This document shows positions 1 to 6,762 of a stretch of DNA of 9,373 bases, one piece after another; within the stretch, counting starts at the first letter, position 1; every line of letters starts with the position of its first letter. The stretch covers positions 1-9,373 of the forward strand of contig JAOZKP010000107.1 of the NCBI GenBank assembly GCA_029935295.1, given 5' to 3'. Below the pieces are notes generated by a model. It saw only the letters and a program-made list of their open reading frames with translations. It was not told the origin of the DNA and searched no databases. The DNA comes from a bacterium (GTDB lineage: Bacteria; Desulfobacterota; Anaeroferrophillalia; Anaeroferrophillales; Tharpellaceae). Position numbers and translations under genes: made by a program.

Positions 1-144
1 TACAGGTAAAATGATTGATTGGGGCTGGTCGGGCTCTATAGCAGAAAATTTTGCAAAATGCATATAAAATCGTAATTCGAGGACAGTATGAGCCGTCCGG
101 GACGATGAATTTTTCGGTTTTTCTGGTTGACGGTCAGTTTGGGC

Positions 145-173
145 TTGACAGCTGTCTACTACTTTAATTATAG
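145..173 (+). promoter_or_regulatory. Candidate sigma-70 promoter for serA with overlapping palindrome
   Basis: A perfect -35 hexamer TTGACA lies at 145-150. The -10 is less clear: AATTAT at 166-171 (4 of 6 matches, 15-bp spacer) or TTATAG at 168-173 (17-bp spacer, poor match). The -35 overlaps a perfect 10-bp palindrome GACAGCTGTC (147-156), and a second odd palindrome TGACGGTCA lies at 128-136. The arrangement suggests a repressor or activator site, but no specific regulator can be named. It is the best promoter-like signal before serA. Confidence 0.4.
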
Positions 174-237
174 GGAGTGGCTTTTCCTGTTTCTTATTAG
201 CACTAAATTTTTATTTTTGTGGTGTAGCCTTTGAGAG

Positions 238-274
238 TACTTGCTGGTTATCGCTCAGGGTGTAATCCAGAGTA
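238..274 (+). promoter_or_regulatory. Stem-loop in the serA 5' leader
   Basis: TACT (238-241) pairs with AGTA (271-274), CTGG (244-247) with CCAG (267-270), and TTA (248-250) with TAA (263-265). An internal TG and one bulged T (266) interrupt the stem, and the loop is 12 nt. That makes 11 base pairs inside the presumed serA leader, ending about 60 nt before the start codon. No T-tract follows, so it is not an intrinsic terminator. It matches no riboswitch class I know. Confidence 0.35.
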
Positions 275-335
275 AAATTAGTTGTTATTTTCTGTAACTT
301 AACTATTGATTATTTATTGGTTCAGAGGTAGAAAA

Positions 336-1937
336 TTGAGTAAATTTAAGGTCCTGATCAGTGATAAGATGTCCCCGAAGGGAATTGAAGTCTTTGCCGG
401 TTACAGTGATATTGAAGTTGATGTCAATGTTGGTATGTCTGAAGATGAACTGCTTGAGGTGATCGGCGAATATGATGGTTTAGCAATTCGTAGTGCAACC
501 AAAGTTACAGCCAAGGTTATCGCTGTGGCCAAAAAACTTAAAGTTGTCGGCCGGGCGGGAATCGGAGTCGATAACGTTGATATCCCGGCGGCGACGGCTC
601 AAGGTATTGTGGTGATGAATACGCCTAAAGGCAATACCATCACTACTGCCGAGCATACAGTTTCAATGATGTTGTCTCTAAGCCGCAACATTCCCCAGGC
701 CACTGCTTCAATGAAGAGCGGCAAGTGGGAGAAGAGCCGTTTTATGGGCAAAGAGCTTTTCAGTAAAACCCTCGGAGTTGTCGGTCTCGGTAATATCGGA
801 GCGATAGTTGCTGACCGGGCCCAAGGGTTGAAAATGAAGGTTATCGCTTTTGACCCTTTTATTTCCGAAGAGAAAGCCGCAAATATGGATATCGAGTTGG
901 TCTCTTTAGATGATCTTTTCCGGCGGGCTGACTATATCACCGTGCATACGCCGATGACCAAAGAGACCCGGCATATGATCAACCGTGACAGCTTCGCGAT
1001 TATGAAAGACAGTGTTCGGATTATCAACTGTGCCCGCGGCGGGATTATTAAAGAGGATGACCTTTTTGCCGCACTGAAAGATGGTCAGGTAGGTGGTGCT
1101 GCTTTCGATGTTTTTGAAGCAGAGCCGCCGGCAGCTGATCATCCGCTATTTACTCTCGATAACTTTATCTGTACCCCGCATTTGGGGGCCTCAACCGATG
1201 AAGCTCAGGTCAATGTCGCAGTGACGGTGGCCGAACAGATTGCCGATTATCTTTGCGACGGAACTATTGTTAACGCATTGAATGTGCCCAGTGTCAGCGC
1301 TGAGGTTCTGAAAGTTACTGGTCCTTACTTGACTTTGGCAGAGAAAATGGGGCTTTTCTATACCCAGCTCTGCAGTGGTGATAGCTGTGGTTTGAGCGAA
1401 ATCAGGATTGAGTACAAAGGAAACGTGACCGAACATGATACTGAACCAATTACCACGGCCCTGCTTAAAGGTCTGATGACGCCGATGGTCGGGGATGTTG
1501 TAAATTTTGTTAACGCTCCCTCAATTGCCAAAGACCGGGGGATTTCGATTGCCATAACCAAGACTGAAGAGGCTGGCAACTTTACCGGTATGATCTCGCT
1601 GGAGGGTAAAAGTGGTGATAAACTGTTCTCGATTTCCGGAACCCTCTTCGGAAAAACTGAACCGCGGATTGTTAAGGTCAACCAGTTTGAACTTGATGCC
1701 ATTCCCGAAGGGCACCTGTTGGTTATCGATGCCCATGACAAACCGGGTGTGATTGGTTCAATTGGTGGTTTTCTTGGAGATAACAGTGTTAATATCGGTC
1801 GGATGCAGTTCGGTCGTGAAGGCGTTGGCGGGATGTCACTCTCTATGGTACAAATTGATACCCAGATTGATGAAAAAGTGGTTAAGGGGCTTGCTTCCAT
1901 GCCGAATATTGTTGCCGTACGGGAAATTTACCTCTAA
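336..1937 (+). CDS. serA: D-3-phosphoglycerate dehydrogenase SerA
   Basis: Oxidises 3-phosphoglycerate to 3-phosphohydroxypyruvate with NAD+, the committed step of serine synthesis, in the cytoplasm. With the TTG start at 336 the protein has 533 residues, typical of the long SerA form. The NAD-binding motif GLGNIG is at about 150-155. The catalytic Arg, Glu and His appear in NCARGG (R234), EAE (E263) and PHLGAS (H282). An intervening substrate-binding-type domain (about 325-455) follows, then a C-terminal ACT domain (about 460-533) that in this family often senses serine. I chose TTG 336 because AGAGGT lies 6 nt upstream (324-329) and the protein then begins MSKFKVLISD, like relatives. A TTG at 306 would add ten unlikely residues. 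The gene stands alone between its leader and a 73-bp gap before purA. Feedback inhibition by serine is possible but not visible in sequence. Confidence 0.96.
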   Translation: MSKFKVLISDKMSPKGIEVFAGYSDIEVDVNVGMSEDELLEVIGEYDGLAIRSATKVTAKVIAVAKKLKVVGRAGIGVDNVDIPAATAQGIVVMNTPKGNTITTAEHTVSMMLSLSRNIPQATASMKSGKWEKSRFMGKELFSKTLGVVGLGNIGAIVADRAQGLKMKVIAFDPFISEEKAANMDIELVSLDDLFRRADYITVHTPMTKETRHMINRDSFAIMKDSVRIINCARGGIIKEDDLFAALKDGQVGGAAFDVFEAEPPAADHPLFTLDNFICTPHLGASTDEAQVNVAVTVAEQIADYLCDGTIVNALNVPSVSAEVLKVTGPYLTLAEKMGLFYTQLCSGDSCGLSEIRIEYKGNVTEHDTEPITTALLKGLMTPMVGDVVNFVNAPSIAKDRGISIAITKTEEAGNFTGMISLEGKSGDKLFSISGTLFGKTEPRIVKVNQFELDAIPEGHLLVIDAHDKPGVIGSIGGFLGDNSVNIGRMQFGREGVGGMSLSMVQIDTQIDEKVVKGLASMPNIVAVREIYL

Positions 1938-1964
1938 TTTATTTATAGATATGTTTTTTAACAA

Positions 1965-2000
1965 CTTGTACTTGAATTTTACAATTTAAGTACCTAAGGA
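1965..2000 (+). promoter_or_regulatory. Inverted repeat next to the purA ribosome binding site
   Basis: GTACTTGAAT (1968-1977) pairs with ATTTAAGTAC (1984-1993) over 10 bp with one G-U pair and a 6-nt loop. CTT (1965-1967) can also pair with AAG (1996-1998) across a 2-nt bulge. AAG is part of the likely ribosome binding site TAAGGA (1995-2000), 10 nt before the purA ATG, so the folded form would partly hide it. The stem is AT-rich and lacks a T-tract, so it is unlikely to be a terminator. It could instead be a DNA operator. Confidence 0.45.
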
Positions 2001-2010
2001 TTTAACTGCT

Positions 2011-3309
2011 ATGGCTAATGTAATTCTCATCGGAACCCAGTGGGGGGATGAGGGTAAAGGTAAGATTGTTGACCTGTTGACCGAATGGGCTGAAGTTGTG
2101 GTTCGTTTTCAAGGTGGAAATAACGCCGGCCACACTCTGGTGATTGAGGGTCAGCGTTATGCTCTGCACCTGATTCCTTCGGGGATTATGCGTCCCGGAA
2201 AAACCTGTGTCATCGGCAGCGGGGTGGTTGTTGACCTTAAAATTCTACTGGAAGAGATTGAACTTATCCAGAAACAGAGCGGCCGGAATGTGCTGTCACA
2301 GCTTATTCTAAGTGATGAGGCTCATCTTATCTTAGAGAGTCACCGGCGTCTTGATCAGGCGCGGGAGCAGCAGCGGGGTGCTGCTAAAATCGGTACTACC
2401 GGTCGTGGTATCGGCCCGGCTTATGAAAGTAAAATGGCGCGTTGGGGCCTGCGTTTAGGCGACCTTTTAGCTCCGGAAGCAGTTTTGCGAGACAAGTTGA
2501 AAAATCTGCTGGACCAGCACAACTTGCTACTTGAAAAAATATATAATGAAGCTCCGGTCTCTTTTGATCAAGTATTTGCCGAATTGCAGGCTGCGGCCGC
2601 AATCGTCCGGCCGGCAATTAAAAAAGTGCCTTACGAGCTGGCGCAATGTCTTAAAAACAGTGAGTCAATTCTTTTTGAAGGGGCACAGGGGACTCTGCTT
2701 GATATTGATCACGGCACCTATCCTTTCGTTACTTCATCTTCGACGCTGGCCGCCAATGCCTGCGCTTCGTCCGGGGTTGGGGTGACTGATATTGATGAAG
2801 TTATCGGCGTGGTTAAGGCATATACTACCCGAGTTGGCAGCGGCCCGTTTCCGGTTGAACTGGATGATGCGACCGGCGAGCATTTAAGTGTGCGCGGCGG
2901 TGAAGTCGGCACTACAACCGGGCGGCCGCGGCGTTGTGGCTGGCTCGATCTGGTGGCTCTGCGTTTTGCGACCCTGCTTAACGGTTTAAATAGCATCGCT
3001 TTAACCAAACTTGATGTCCTCTCCGGCCTGAAGACGATCAAAGTTTGTACCGGTTATCGTCTGCACGGTGAAGTTATCGATTATTTCCCGTCATCCATTG
3101 AAGAGCTCGAATTGTGTGAGCCGGTTCTGACTGAATTTGCCGGCTGGGATGAAGATATATCAGGAATCCTTGATTACGACAAATTGCCCGAAAATGCGAA
3201 AAAGTATGTTGCCTACATCGAAGAGCAGCTTGGTATTAAAGCGATGCTGGTTTCGGTGGGCCCGGATCGGGCCCAGACGATGATTCGTCATAATCCGTTT
3301 GTTGGATAA
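2011..3309 (+). CDS. purA: Adenylosuccinate synthetase PurA
   Basis: Joins IMP and aspartate using GTP to make adenylosuccinate, the first committed step from IMP to AMP, in the cytoplasm. The 432-residue length is normal for the family. The N-terminal P-loop GDEGKGK (12-18, with catalytic D13) and NAGHT (H41) are intact. So are the IMP-binding region around GTTGRGIGPAYESK, the aspartate loop TTTGRPRRCGW, the guanine-binding ALTKLDVL and the C-terminal GPDRAQTM segment. The ATG at 2011 has TAAGGA (1995-2000) upstream. It is the first gene of a tightly packed run: its stop is only 4 nt before the moaA ATG. The inverted repeat just upstream may affect its expression. Nothing is missing or odd in the protein. 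Confidence 0.97.
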   Translation: MANVILIGTQWGDEGKGKIVDLLTEWAEVVVRFQGGNNAGHTLVIEGQRYALHLIPSGIMRPGKTCVIGSGVVVDLKILLEEIELIQKQSGRNVLSQLILSDEAHLILESHRRLDQAREQQRGAAKIGTTGRGIGPAYESKMARWGLRLGDLLAPEAVLRDKLKNLLDQHNLLLEKIYNEAPVSFDQVFAELQAAAAIVRPAIKKVPYELAQCLKNSESILFEGAQGTLLDIDHGTYPFVTSSSTLAANACASSGVGVTDIDEVIGVVKAYTTRVGSGPFPVELDDATGEHLSVRGGEVGTTTGRPRRCGWLDLVALRFATLLNGLNSIALTKLDVLSGLKTIKVCTGYRLHGEVIDYFPSSIEELELCEPVLTEFAGWDEDISGILDYDKLPENAKKYVAYIEEQLGIKAMLVSVGPDRAQTMIRHNPFVG

Positions 3310-3313
3310 GCCG

Positions 3314-4306
3314 ATGTTTAAGCCCGCTCTTCAGGATGGTTATAATCGTTCCGTAAGTTATGTCCGGATTTCGGTGACCGACCGTTGTAATCTGCGTTGT
3401 CGTTACTGCTCTGCGCCAACCTTTGCTCCGCACAGCCGCGCCCAGATCTTGAGTTATGAAGAGATATTGCGTCTGGTCAATGTGTTGGTCGGTCTCGGGG
3501 TTGATAAAGTAAGATTGACCGGCGGTGAACCTCTGGTCCGGCGGCATCTTGATTCACTGATCAGCCGGCTTAATGATATTGATGGGATCAATGACATCAG
3601 TTTGACTACAAATGGAGTTTTGTTGGAAAAACTGGCCGCCCCTCTCTGGGCTGCAGGTTTGCGGCGGGTGAATATAAGTCTCGATACGCTTGATCCGAAA
3701 AGATTTAAAGAGATCACCGGCCGCGACTATTTTGCCCGGGTTACAGCAGGCATCGAGGCGGCATTGGCCATCGGTTTTAATCCGGTTAAGATCAATGTTG
3801 TCGTGATGCGCGGGGTCAACGATGATGAGTTAGTTGATTTTGCACTTCTGACCCGCAAATATCCTCTGCATGTGCGTTTCATTGAGTATATGCCGATTGG
3901 TTCTGGCTCGGTCTGGAATCCGGCCGATATGGTGAGCGGGGTGCAGATCCTGGAAAAGATTACGACTGAAATTGCTGATCTGGAGCCGGTTATTGCCAAA
4001 CTTGGTGGTCCGGCTCGGCTTTATCGTTTACCCGATGCCCCAGGAAAAATCGGGGTGATTACGGCAATGAGCAATCACTTTTGTGATTCCTGTAACCGGA
4101 TTCGGGTGACTTCAGACGGTCATCTGCGGGCCTGTCTGCTTTCCGATAATGAGTTTGATCTGCGAGAAGCTCTGCGTCGGGGCGCAGATCCGGAGAGTAT
4201 TATTGCCGTTGTTCGCGCCGCGGTTGCGGCAAAATCTGCCGAACATGGCCTCTCCTGCAATACCAAACGTAAATGTGCGCGGGTAATGTCAACAATTGGT
4301 GGTTGA
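3314..4306 (+). CDS. moaA: GTP 3',8-cyclase MoaA (radical SAM)
   Basis: Catalyses the first step of molybdenum cofactor synthesis, turning GTP into 3',8-cyclo-7,8-dihydro-GTP by radical SAM chemistry. In the 330-residue protein, CNLRCRYC (C25, C29, C32) is the CX3CX2C motif that binds the SAM [4Fe-4S] cluster, and GGEP follows in the expected place. A second cluster site CX2CX13C is at C257, C260 and C274, enclosing the substrate-binding RIR segment. The chain ends in the Gly-Gly pair (329-330) conserved in MoaA and needed for activity in the family. I prefer ATG 3314, just past the purA stop. A TTG at 3299 would add five residues overlapping purA. The ribosome binding site is weak (TGGAT, 3303-3307), suggesting translational coupling to purA. 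moaC follows immediately. Confidence 0.96.
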   Translation: MFKPALQDGYNRSVSYVRISVTDRCNLRCRYCSAPTFAPHSRAQILSYEEILRLVNVLVGLGVDKVRLTGGEPLVRRHLDSLISRLNDIDGINDISLTTNGVLLEKLAAPLWAAGLRRVNISLDTLDPKRFKEITGRDYFARVTAGIEAALAIGFNPVKINVVVMRGVNDDELVDFALLTRKYPLHVRFIEYMPIGSGSVWNPADMVSGVQILEKITTEIADLEPVIAKLGGPARLYRLPDAPGKIGVITAMSNHFCDSCNRIRVTSDGHLRACLLSDNEFDLREALRRGADPESIIAVVRAAVAAKSAEHGLSCNTKRKCARVMSTIGG

Positions 4307-4307
4307 T

Positions 4308-5117
4308 GTGTCACAGTTAAGTCATCTTGATGCCCGGGGTCAGGCAGCGATGGTTGATGTTGGTGATAAACCTGTGACCCGGCGTTATGCCCGGGCCTGG
4401 GGTCAGATTTTACTTGAATCCGAAACTCTGGCGATGATCACTTCGCAGGGTTTTGCCAAAGGTGATGTTTTTGGAGCCGCCCGGATTGCCGGCGTGCTGG
4501 CGGCCAAACGCACCGGTGATCTTATTCCTCTGTGTCACCCTCTGCCTCTTTCTTGGGCCGGGGTCGAACTGATTCCGGTTTTTCCTCAAACTAATTCTTC
4601 CCAGGCAACTATTATAATTATTGGTGAGGCTTCTCTGGCCGGACAGACCGGTATCGAGATGGAGGCCTTAACTGCGGTCACAATTGCCGGTTTGACGGTT
4701 TACGATATGTGTAAAGCGGTCGATAAGGCGATGCGTTTAACTGATGTCTCTCTGCTGGAGAAAAAGGGCGGTCGTAGTGGTCACTATTTTGCCCGGAAAC
4801 ACTCGGGTATGATGCAGAATGTGGCAGCGTACGAGCTGAAAACTGATTCTCTGGTGCACTGGAGTTTGAACGCGGATTTCAGGCTTGAATTCCGCTGCTC
4901 GGATAAAAGTGGATTGCTGTTGGGGCGGGTTGATCTGGAAACCGATTGCCGGAAGAGACTCAACTTGCTGCATGACGGAGTTGTTGTTCTCGGGCCGGCT
5001 CTATTGCGTCATTATGGATCTGAAAGAGGTAAAGAAAATAGTGGTCTTCTGCAGGTGGTTAAGCCGGGAGAACTTGCCGGTGAGGCTCTGTTCGCAGTTC
5101 TGGGAGGAGGTCAGTAA
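4308..5117 (+). CDS. moaC: Cyclic pyranopterin monophosphate synthase MoaC with unidentified C-terminal domain
   Basis: MoaC converts the MoaA product to cyclic pyranopterin monophosphate and pyrophosphate. Residues 1 to about 163 form a complete MoaC domain: MVDVGDKPVT near the start, KGDV with K51, IPLCHP with H77, GIEMEALTA (115-123), YDMCKAVDK with D133, and KKGGRSGH (152-159). Normal MoaC is about 160 residues; here the frame continues to 269. The extra 105 residues have no motif I recognise, although the segment LLQVVKPGELAGEALFAVL looks like a folded end. The GTG at 4308 gives MSQLSHLDARG, matching relatives, and lies 1 nt after the moaA stop. GTG 4299 or TTG 4296 would overlap moaA. 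The stop overlaps the next ATG by 1 nt. The MoaC identity is secure; the role of the tail is unknown. Confidence 0.93.
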   Translation: MSQLSHLDARGQAAMVDVGDKPVTRRYARAWGQILLESETLAMITSQGFAKGDVFGAARIAGVLAAKRTGDLIPLCHPLPLSWAGVELIPVFPQTNSSQATIIIIGEASLAGQTGIEMEALTAVTIAGLTVYDMCKAVDKAMRLTDVSLLEKKGGRSGHYFARKHSGMMQNVAAYELKTDSLVHWSLNADFRLEFRCSDKSGLLLGRVDLETDCRKRLNLLHDGVVVLGPALLRHYGSERGKENSGLLQVVKPGELAGEALFAVLGGGQ

Positions 5118-5563
5118 TGGGTGATAAAAAAGATGAAACTTTCGAAATGCTCTTCTCAATGAAAAACAAGATGGATCATTTCTTTGCGGTTTCGGAATCG
5201 GAGCCGACCCCTTTTTGTCTGCAGCCGGGTTCGCAATGGTCCCTGGCAGTTGATCTATTTGATGTCGGTGAAGAGTATCTGGTTGCAATTGATCTGCCGG
5301 GAGTCGAGAAAGAGAAACTAAACCTTTCGGTGATGATTGATAAAATTGTAATTAAGGGGCGTCGGGAAGAGGGCTTCCGGGTTCCCGGCAGTGCCGAGGT
5401 GATCTGCCTGGAAAGAGGTCACGGCCGCTTTGAGCGGGTGATCCGGCTGCCGGATCCAGTTGATGTGGATCAGGTTAAAGCGATATTCAAGAATGGGGTC
5501 TTAAGAGTCAAGGCAGTGAAAAAAATCGTTGATTCTGCCAAAAAGAATATCGTGATCGAGTAA
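5117..5563 (+). CDS. Small heat-shock protein, Hsp20/alpha-crystallin family
   Basis: An ATP-independent holdase that binds unfolding proteins in the cytoplasm, usually as a large oligomer. The protein has 148 residues, typical for the family. A polar N-terminal arm (1-41) leads into the alpha-crystallin domain (about 42-135), with VDLFDVGEEYLVAIDLPGV at its start, GRFERVIRLP in the middle and the conserved A-x-x-x-NGVL stretch (122-129). The C-terminus carries IVI (145-147), the I-x-I motif used for assembly. Its ATG shares one base with the moaC stop, and a strong ribosome binding site GGGAGGAGG (5102-5110) lies inside moaC, so it may be translated more strongly than its neighbours. No heat-shock promoter or thermosensor is visible. 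It is unusual to find this gene between moaC and ispE. Confidence 0.93.
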   Translation: MGDKKDETFEMLFSMKNKMDHFFAVSESEPTPFCLQPGSQWSLAVDLFDVGEEYLVAIDLPGVEKEKLNLSVMIDKIVIKGRREEGFRVPGSAEVICLERGHGRFERVIRLPDPVDVDQVKAIFKNGVLRVKAVKKIVDSAKKNIVIE

Positions 5564-5566
5564 TCT

Positions 5567-6463
5567 ATGAATCTGCCTGCAGCCTTTTCCTCTTTTATTA
5601 CTACTCCGGCAAAGGTTAACCTTGGACTCAAGATTGTGCGCCGGCGGGAAGATGGTTATCACGATATTCGTACGGTAATGGAGCCGATTTCTCTGGCTGA
5701 TACCATCTACTGTGAATTCAGACAGGCATCTGCGGATAGTTTTTCACTGGAGTCGCCGCAGTTGATGGAGCTGGATAGTGAAAATAATCTGGTTGTCAAG
5801 GCGGCGCGGAAAATAGTCGAGTCAGCTCATGAACAGGGGGTGCAGCATAAGGGGCATTGGCATTTCTGGGTGGAGAAAAGAATTCCTGCCGGTGCCGGCT
5901 TGGGCGGCGGCAGCAGTAATGCTGCCGGAGTGATGAATCTGCTTAAAGATTTTTATAAACTTGAATTGACAGCAGATGAGCTAAATTATATGGCGGTACA
6001 GATCGGTGCCGATATTCCGTTCTTTTTGAAACCTGAGATAGCGTTGGTGGAAGGGGTTGGTGAGCGGATTACGGCTTTGCCGCATCCGCAAAAACGTTAC
6101 TACCTGTTGATTAAGCCGGCTTTTGCAATTAATACCGGCTGGGCCTATTCCGCACTTAATGCAACTTCTGAAAAAAGTCCGGCGGAATATGATATCAATC
6201 AGTTTAGCCGGAAATCAGATAATTCCCGATATCTACTTGAGAATGATTTTGAGGTGCCGGTTATGGCCGCTCACCCGCAGCTTGTGGAGATTAAAGCGTG
6301 GCTCGGGAATAGTTCTGGAGCGTTGGGAGCTTTGATGAGCGGCAGCGGCTCAGTCGTCTATGCGATCTATCCTGATCTGATATCGGCGGTAGCGGCTGCG
6401 GCCAATGCCCGGCAGGTCTGGCTTGGTGCGGGTTGTGATTTTTTTCTCGCCCGTAATCTTTAG
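5567..6463 (+). CDS. ispE: 4-(cytidine-5'-diphospho)-2-C-methyl-D-erythritol kinase IspE
   Basis: Phosphorylates CDP-methylerythritol at the 2-hydroxyl with ATP, the fourth step of the MEP pathway to isoprenoid precursors. The protein is a 298-residue GHMP kinase. The N-terminal PAKVNLGL contains the likely catalytic Lys (K16). The ATP-binding loop PAGAGLGGGSSNAA is at 107-120, with GADIPFF (catalytic D149) and the C-terminal MSGSGS (257-262). The ATG at 5567 lies 3 nt after the hsp20 stop with only a weak upstream GATCGAG, which points to coupled translation. It is the last gene of the purA-moaA-moaC-hsp20-ispE run. The ispE, tRNA-Gln, prs, rplY, pth order is one I associate with Geobacter-like genomes. 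I see no strong intrinsic terminator after it. Confidence 0.96.
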   Translation: MNLPAAFSSFITTPAKVNLGLKIVRRREDGYHDIRTVMEPISLADTIYCEFRQASADSFSLESPQLMELDSENNLVVKAARKIVESAHEQGVQHKGHWHFWVEKRIPAGAGLGGGSSNAAGVMNLLKDFYKLELTADELNYMAVQIGADIPFFLKPEIALVEGVGERITALPHPQKRYYLLIKPAFAINTGWAYSALNATSEKSPAEYDINQFSRKSDNSRYLLENDFEVPVMAAHPQLVEIKAWLGNSSGALGALMSGSGSVVYAIYPDLISAVAAAANARQVWLGAGCDFFLARNL

Positions 6464-6524
6464 CTGTTTTGACAATTGGCGGCAAGATCTCAAAAAATAA
6501 AACACCCTCAAAGTCACATCGTGC

Positions 6525-6559
6525 TTGACTTGTGGCCGCTTTTTCTATATTAGGGGCCC
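6525..6559 (+). promoter_or_regulatory. Promoter of tRNA-Gln with GC-rich discriminator
   Basis: A -35 TTGACT (6525-6530) is followed by a -10 read either as TATATT (6546-6551, 15-bp spacer) or TATTAG (6548-6553, 17-bp spacer). Directly after it is GGGGCCC (6553-6559). GC-rich discriminators between the -10 and the start site are a known mark of stable-RNA promoters under growth-rate and ppGpp control. Transcription would start near 6558, about 24 nt before the tRNA. A weaker TTGACA lies upstream at 6469-6474 without a good -10. Confidence 0.7.
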
Positions 6560-6581
6560 ATCTTTAGCCATCGGCATTTAT

Positions 6582-6656
6582 AGGGGCGTCGTCAAGTGGT
6601 AAGACACAGGTTTTTGGTGCCTGCATGCGTAGGTTCGAATCCTACCGCCCCTGCCA
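6582..6656 (+). tRNA. tRNA-Gln (anticodon UUG), CCA encoded
   Basis: A complete 75-nt cloverleaf. The acceptor AGGGGCG (6582-6588) pairs with CGCCCCT (6646-6652), and the discriminator is G6653. The D-arm GTC/GAC is at 6591-6593 and 6603-6605. The anticodon stem CAGGT/GCCTG (6607-6611, 6619-6623) has one T-G pair and the loop holds TTG at 6614-6616. The T-arm GTAGG/CCTAC (6629-6633, 6641-6645) encloses TTCGAAT. CCA (6654-6656) is encoded. It decodes CAA and, by wobble, CAG. The first pair is A1-U72, weak like the U1-A72 pair of the E. coli tRNA. It sits between ispE and prs with its own promoter. Confidence 0.97.
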
Positions 6657-6762
6657 CTGTAGGTACGGCTTTAGACGTAAAATCCCATTTTTTCAAAATA
6701 GATTAAATACAATAATTACTGCTGGAAGTATTAGTATTTTCAGGCATTAAAGGTATCTGCAA

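Larger units (their letters stand above)
1..335. other. Non-coding region upstream of serA
   Basis: No convincing gene lies here on either strand. Frame 2 is open from the left edge to a stop at 68-70 and could be the last codons of an upstream gene, but nothing in it is recognisable. The left part is AT-rich with short palindromes (for example TTTTGCAAAA at 50-59) and an odd palindrome CGTCCGGGACG at 94-104. A candidate promoter starts at 145 and a stem-loop occupies 238-274; both are listed separately. If the promoter is right, serA has an untranslated leader of roughly 155 nt. I see no known riboswitch and no strong terminator with a T-tract. Confidence 0.7.

Noticed and set aside
90..119. 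Short AGCCG/CGGTT pairing that recalls the ends of group II intron domain V (GAGCCGT ... CGGTT).
   Set aside because: The inner helix, the bulge and the rest of an intron are missing, and no maturase reading frame lies to the left. The likeness is limited to a few bases and probably chance.
88..167. Two tiny overlapping open frames (6 and 20 codons) starting at ATG 88 and ATG 105, the first with a GAGGA upstream.
   Set aside because: Very short, no recognisable amino-acid bias of a leader peptide, and the second runs through the candidate promoter.
1358..1900. A 180-codon open frame on the - strand inside serA.
   Set aside because: It is antisense to a clearly coding, conserved region and its product is rich in Ser, Pro and Ile with no motif; it is a shadow of serA.
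4800..5114. A MOSC or MogA domain as the identity of the MoaC tail, because such domains occur in molybdenum cofactor proteins.
   Set aside because: I cannot find the MOSC conserved cysteine region or the MogA GGTG-type motifs; only a vague likeness near LLQVVKPGEL remains.
6467..6495. TTTTGA (6467-6472) and TCAAAA (6490-6495) as a possible terminator after ispE.
   Set aside because: The stem is only 6 weak pairs with a 17-nt loop and no T-tract on the + strand.
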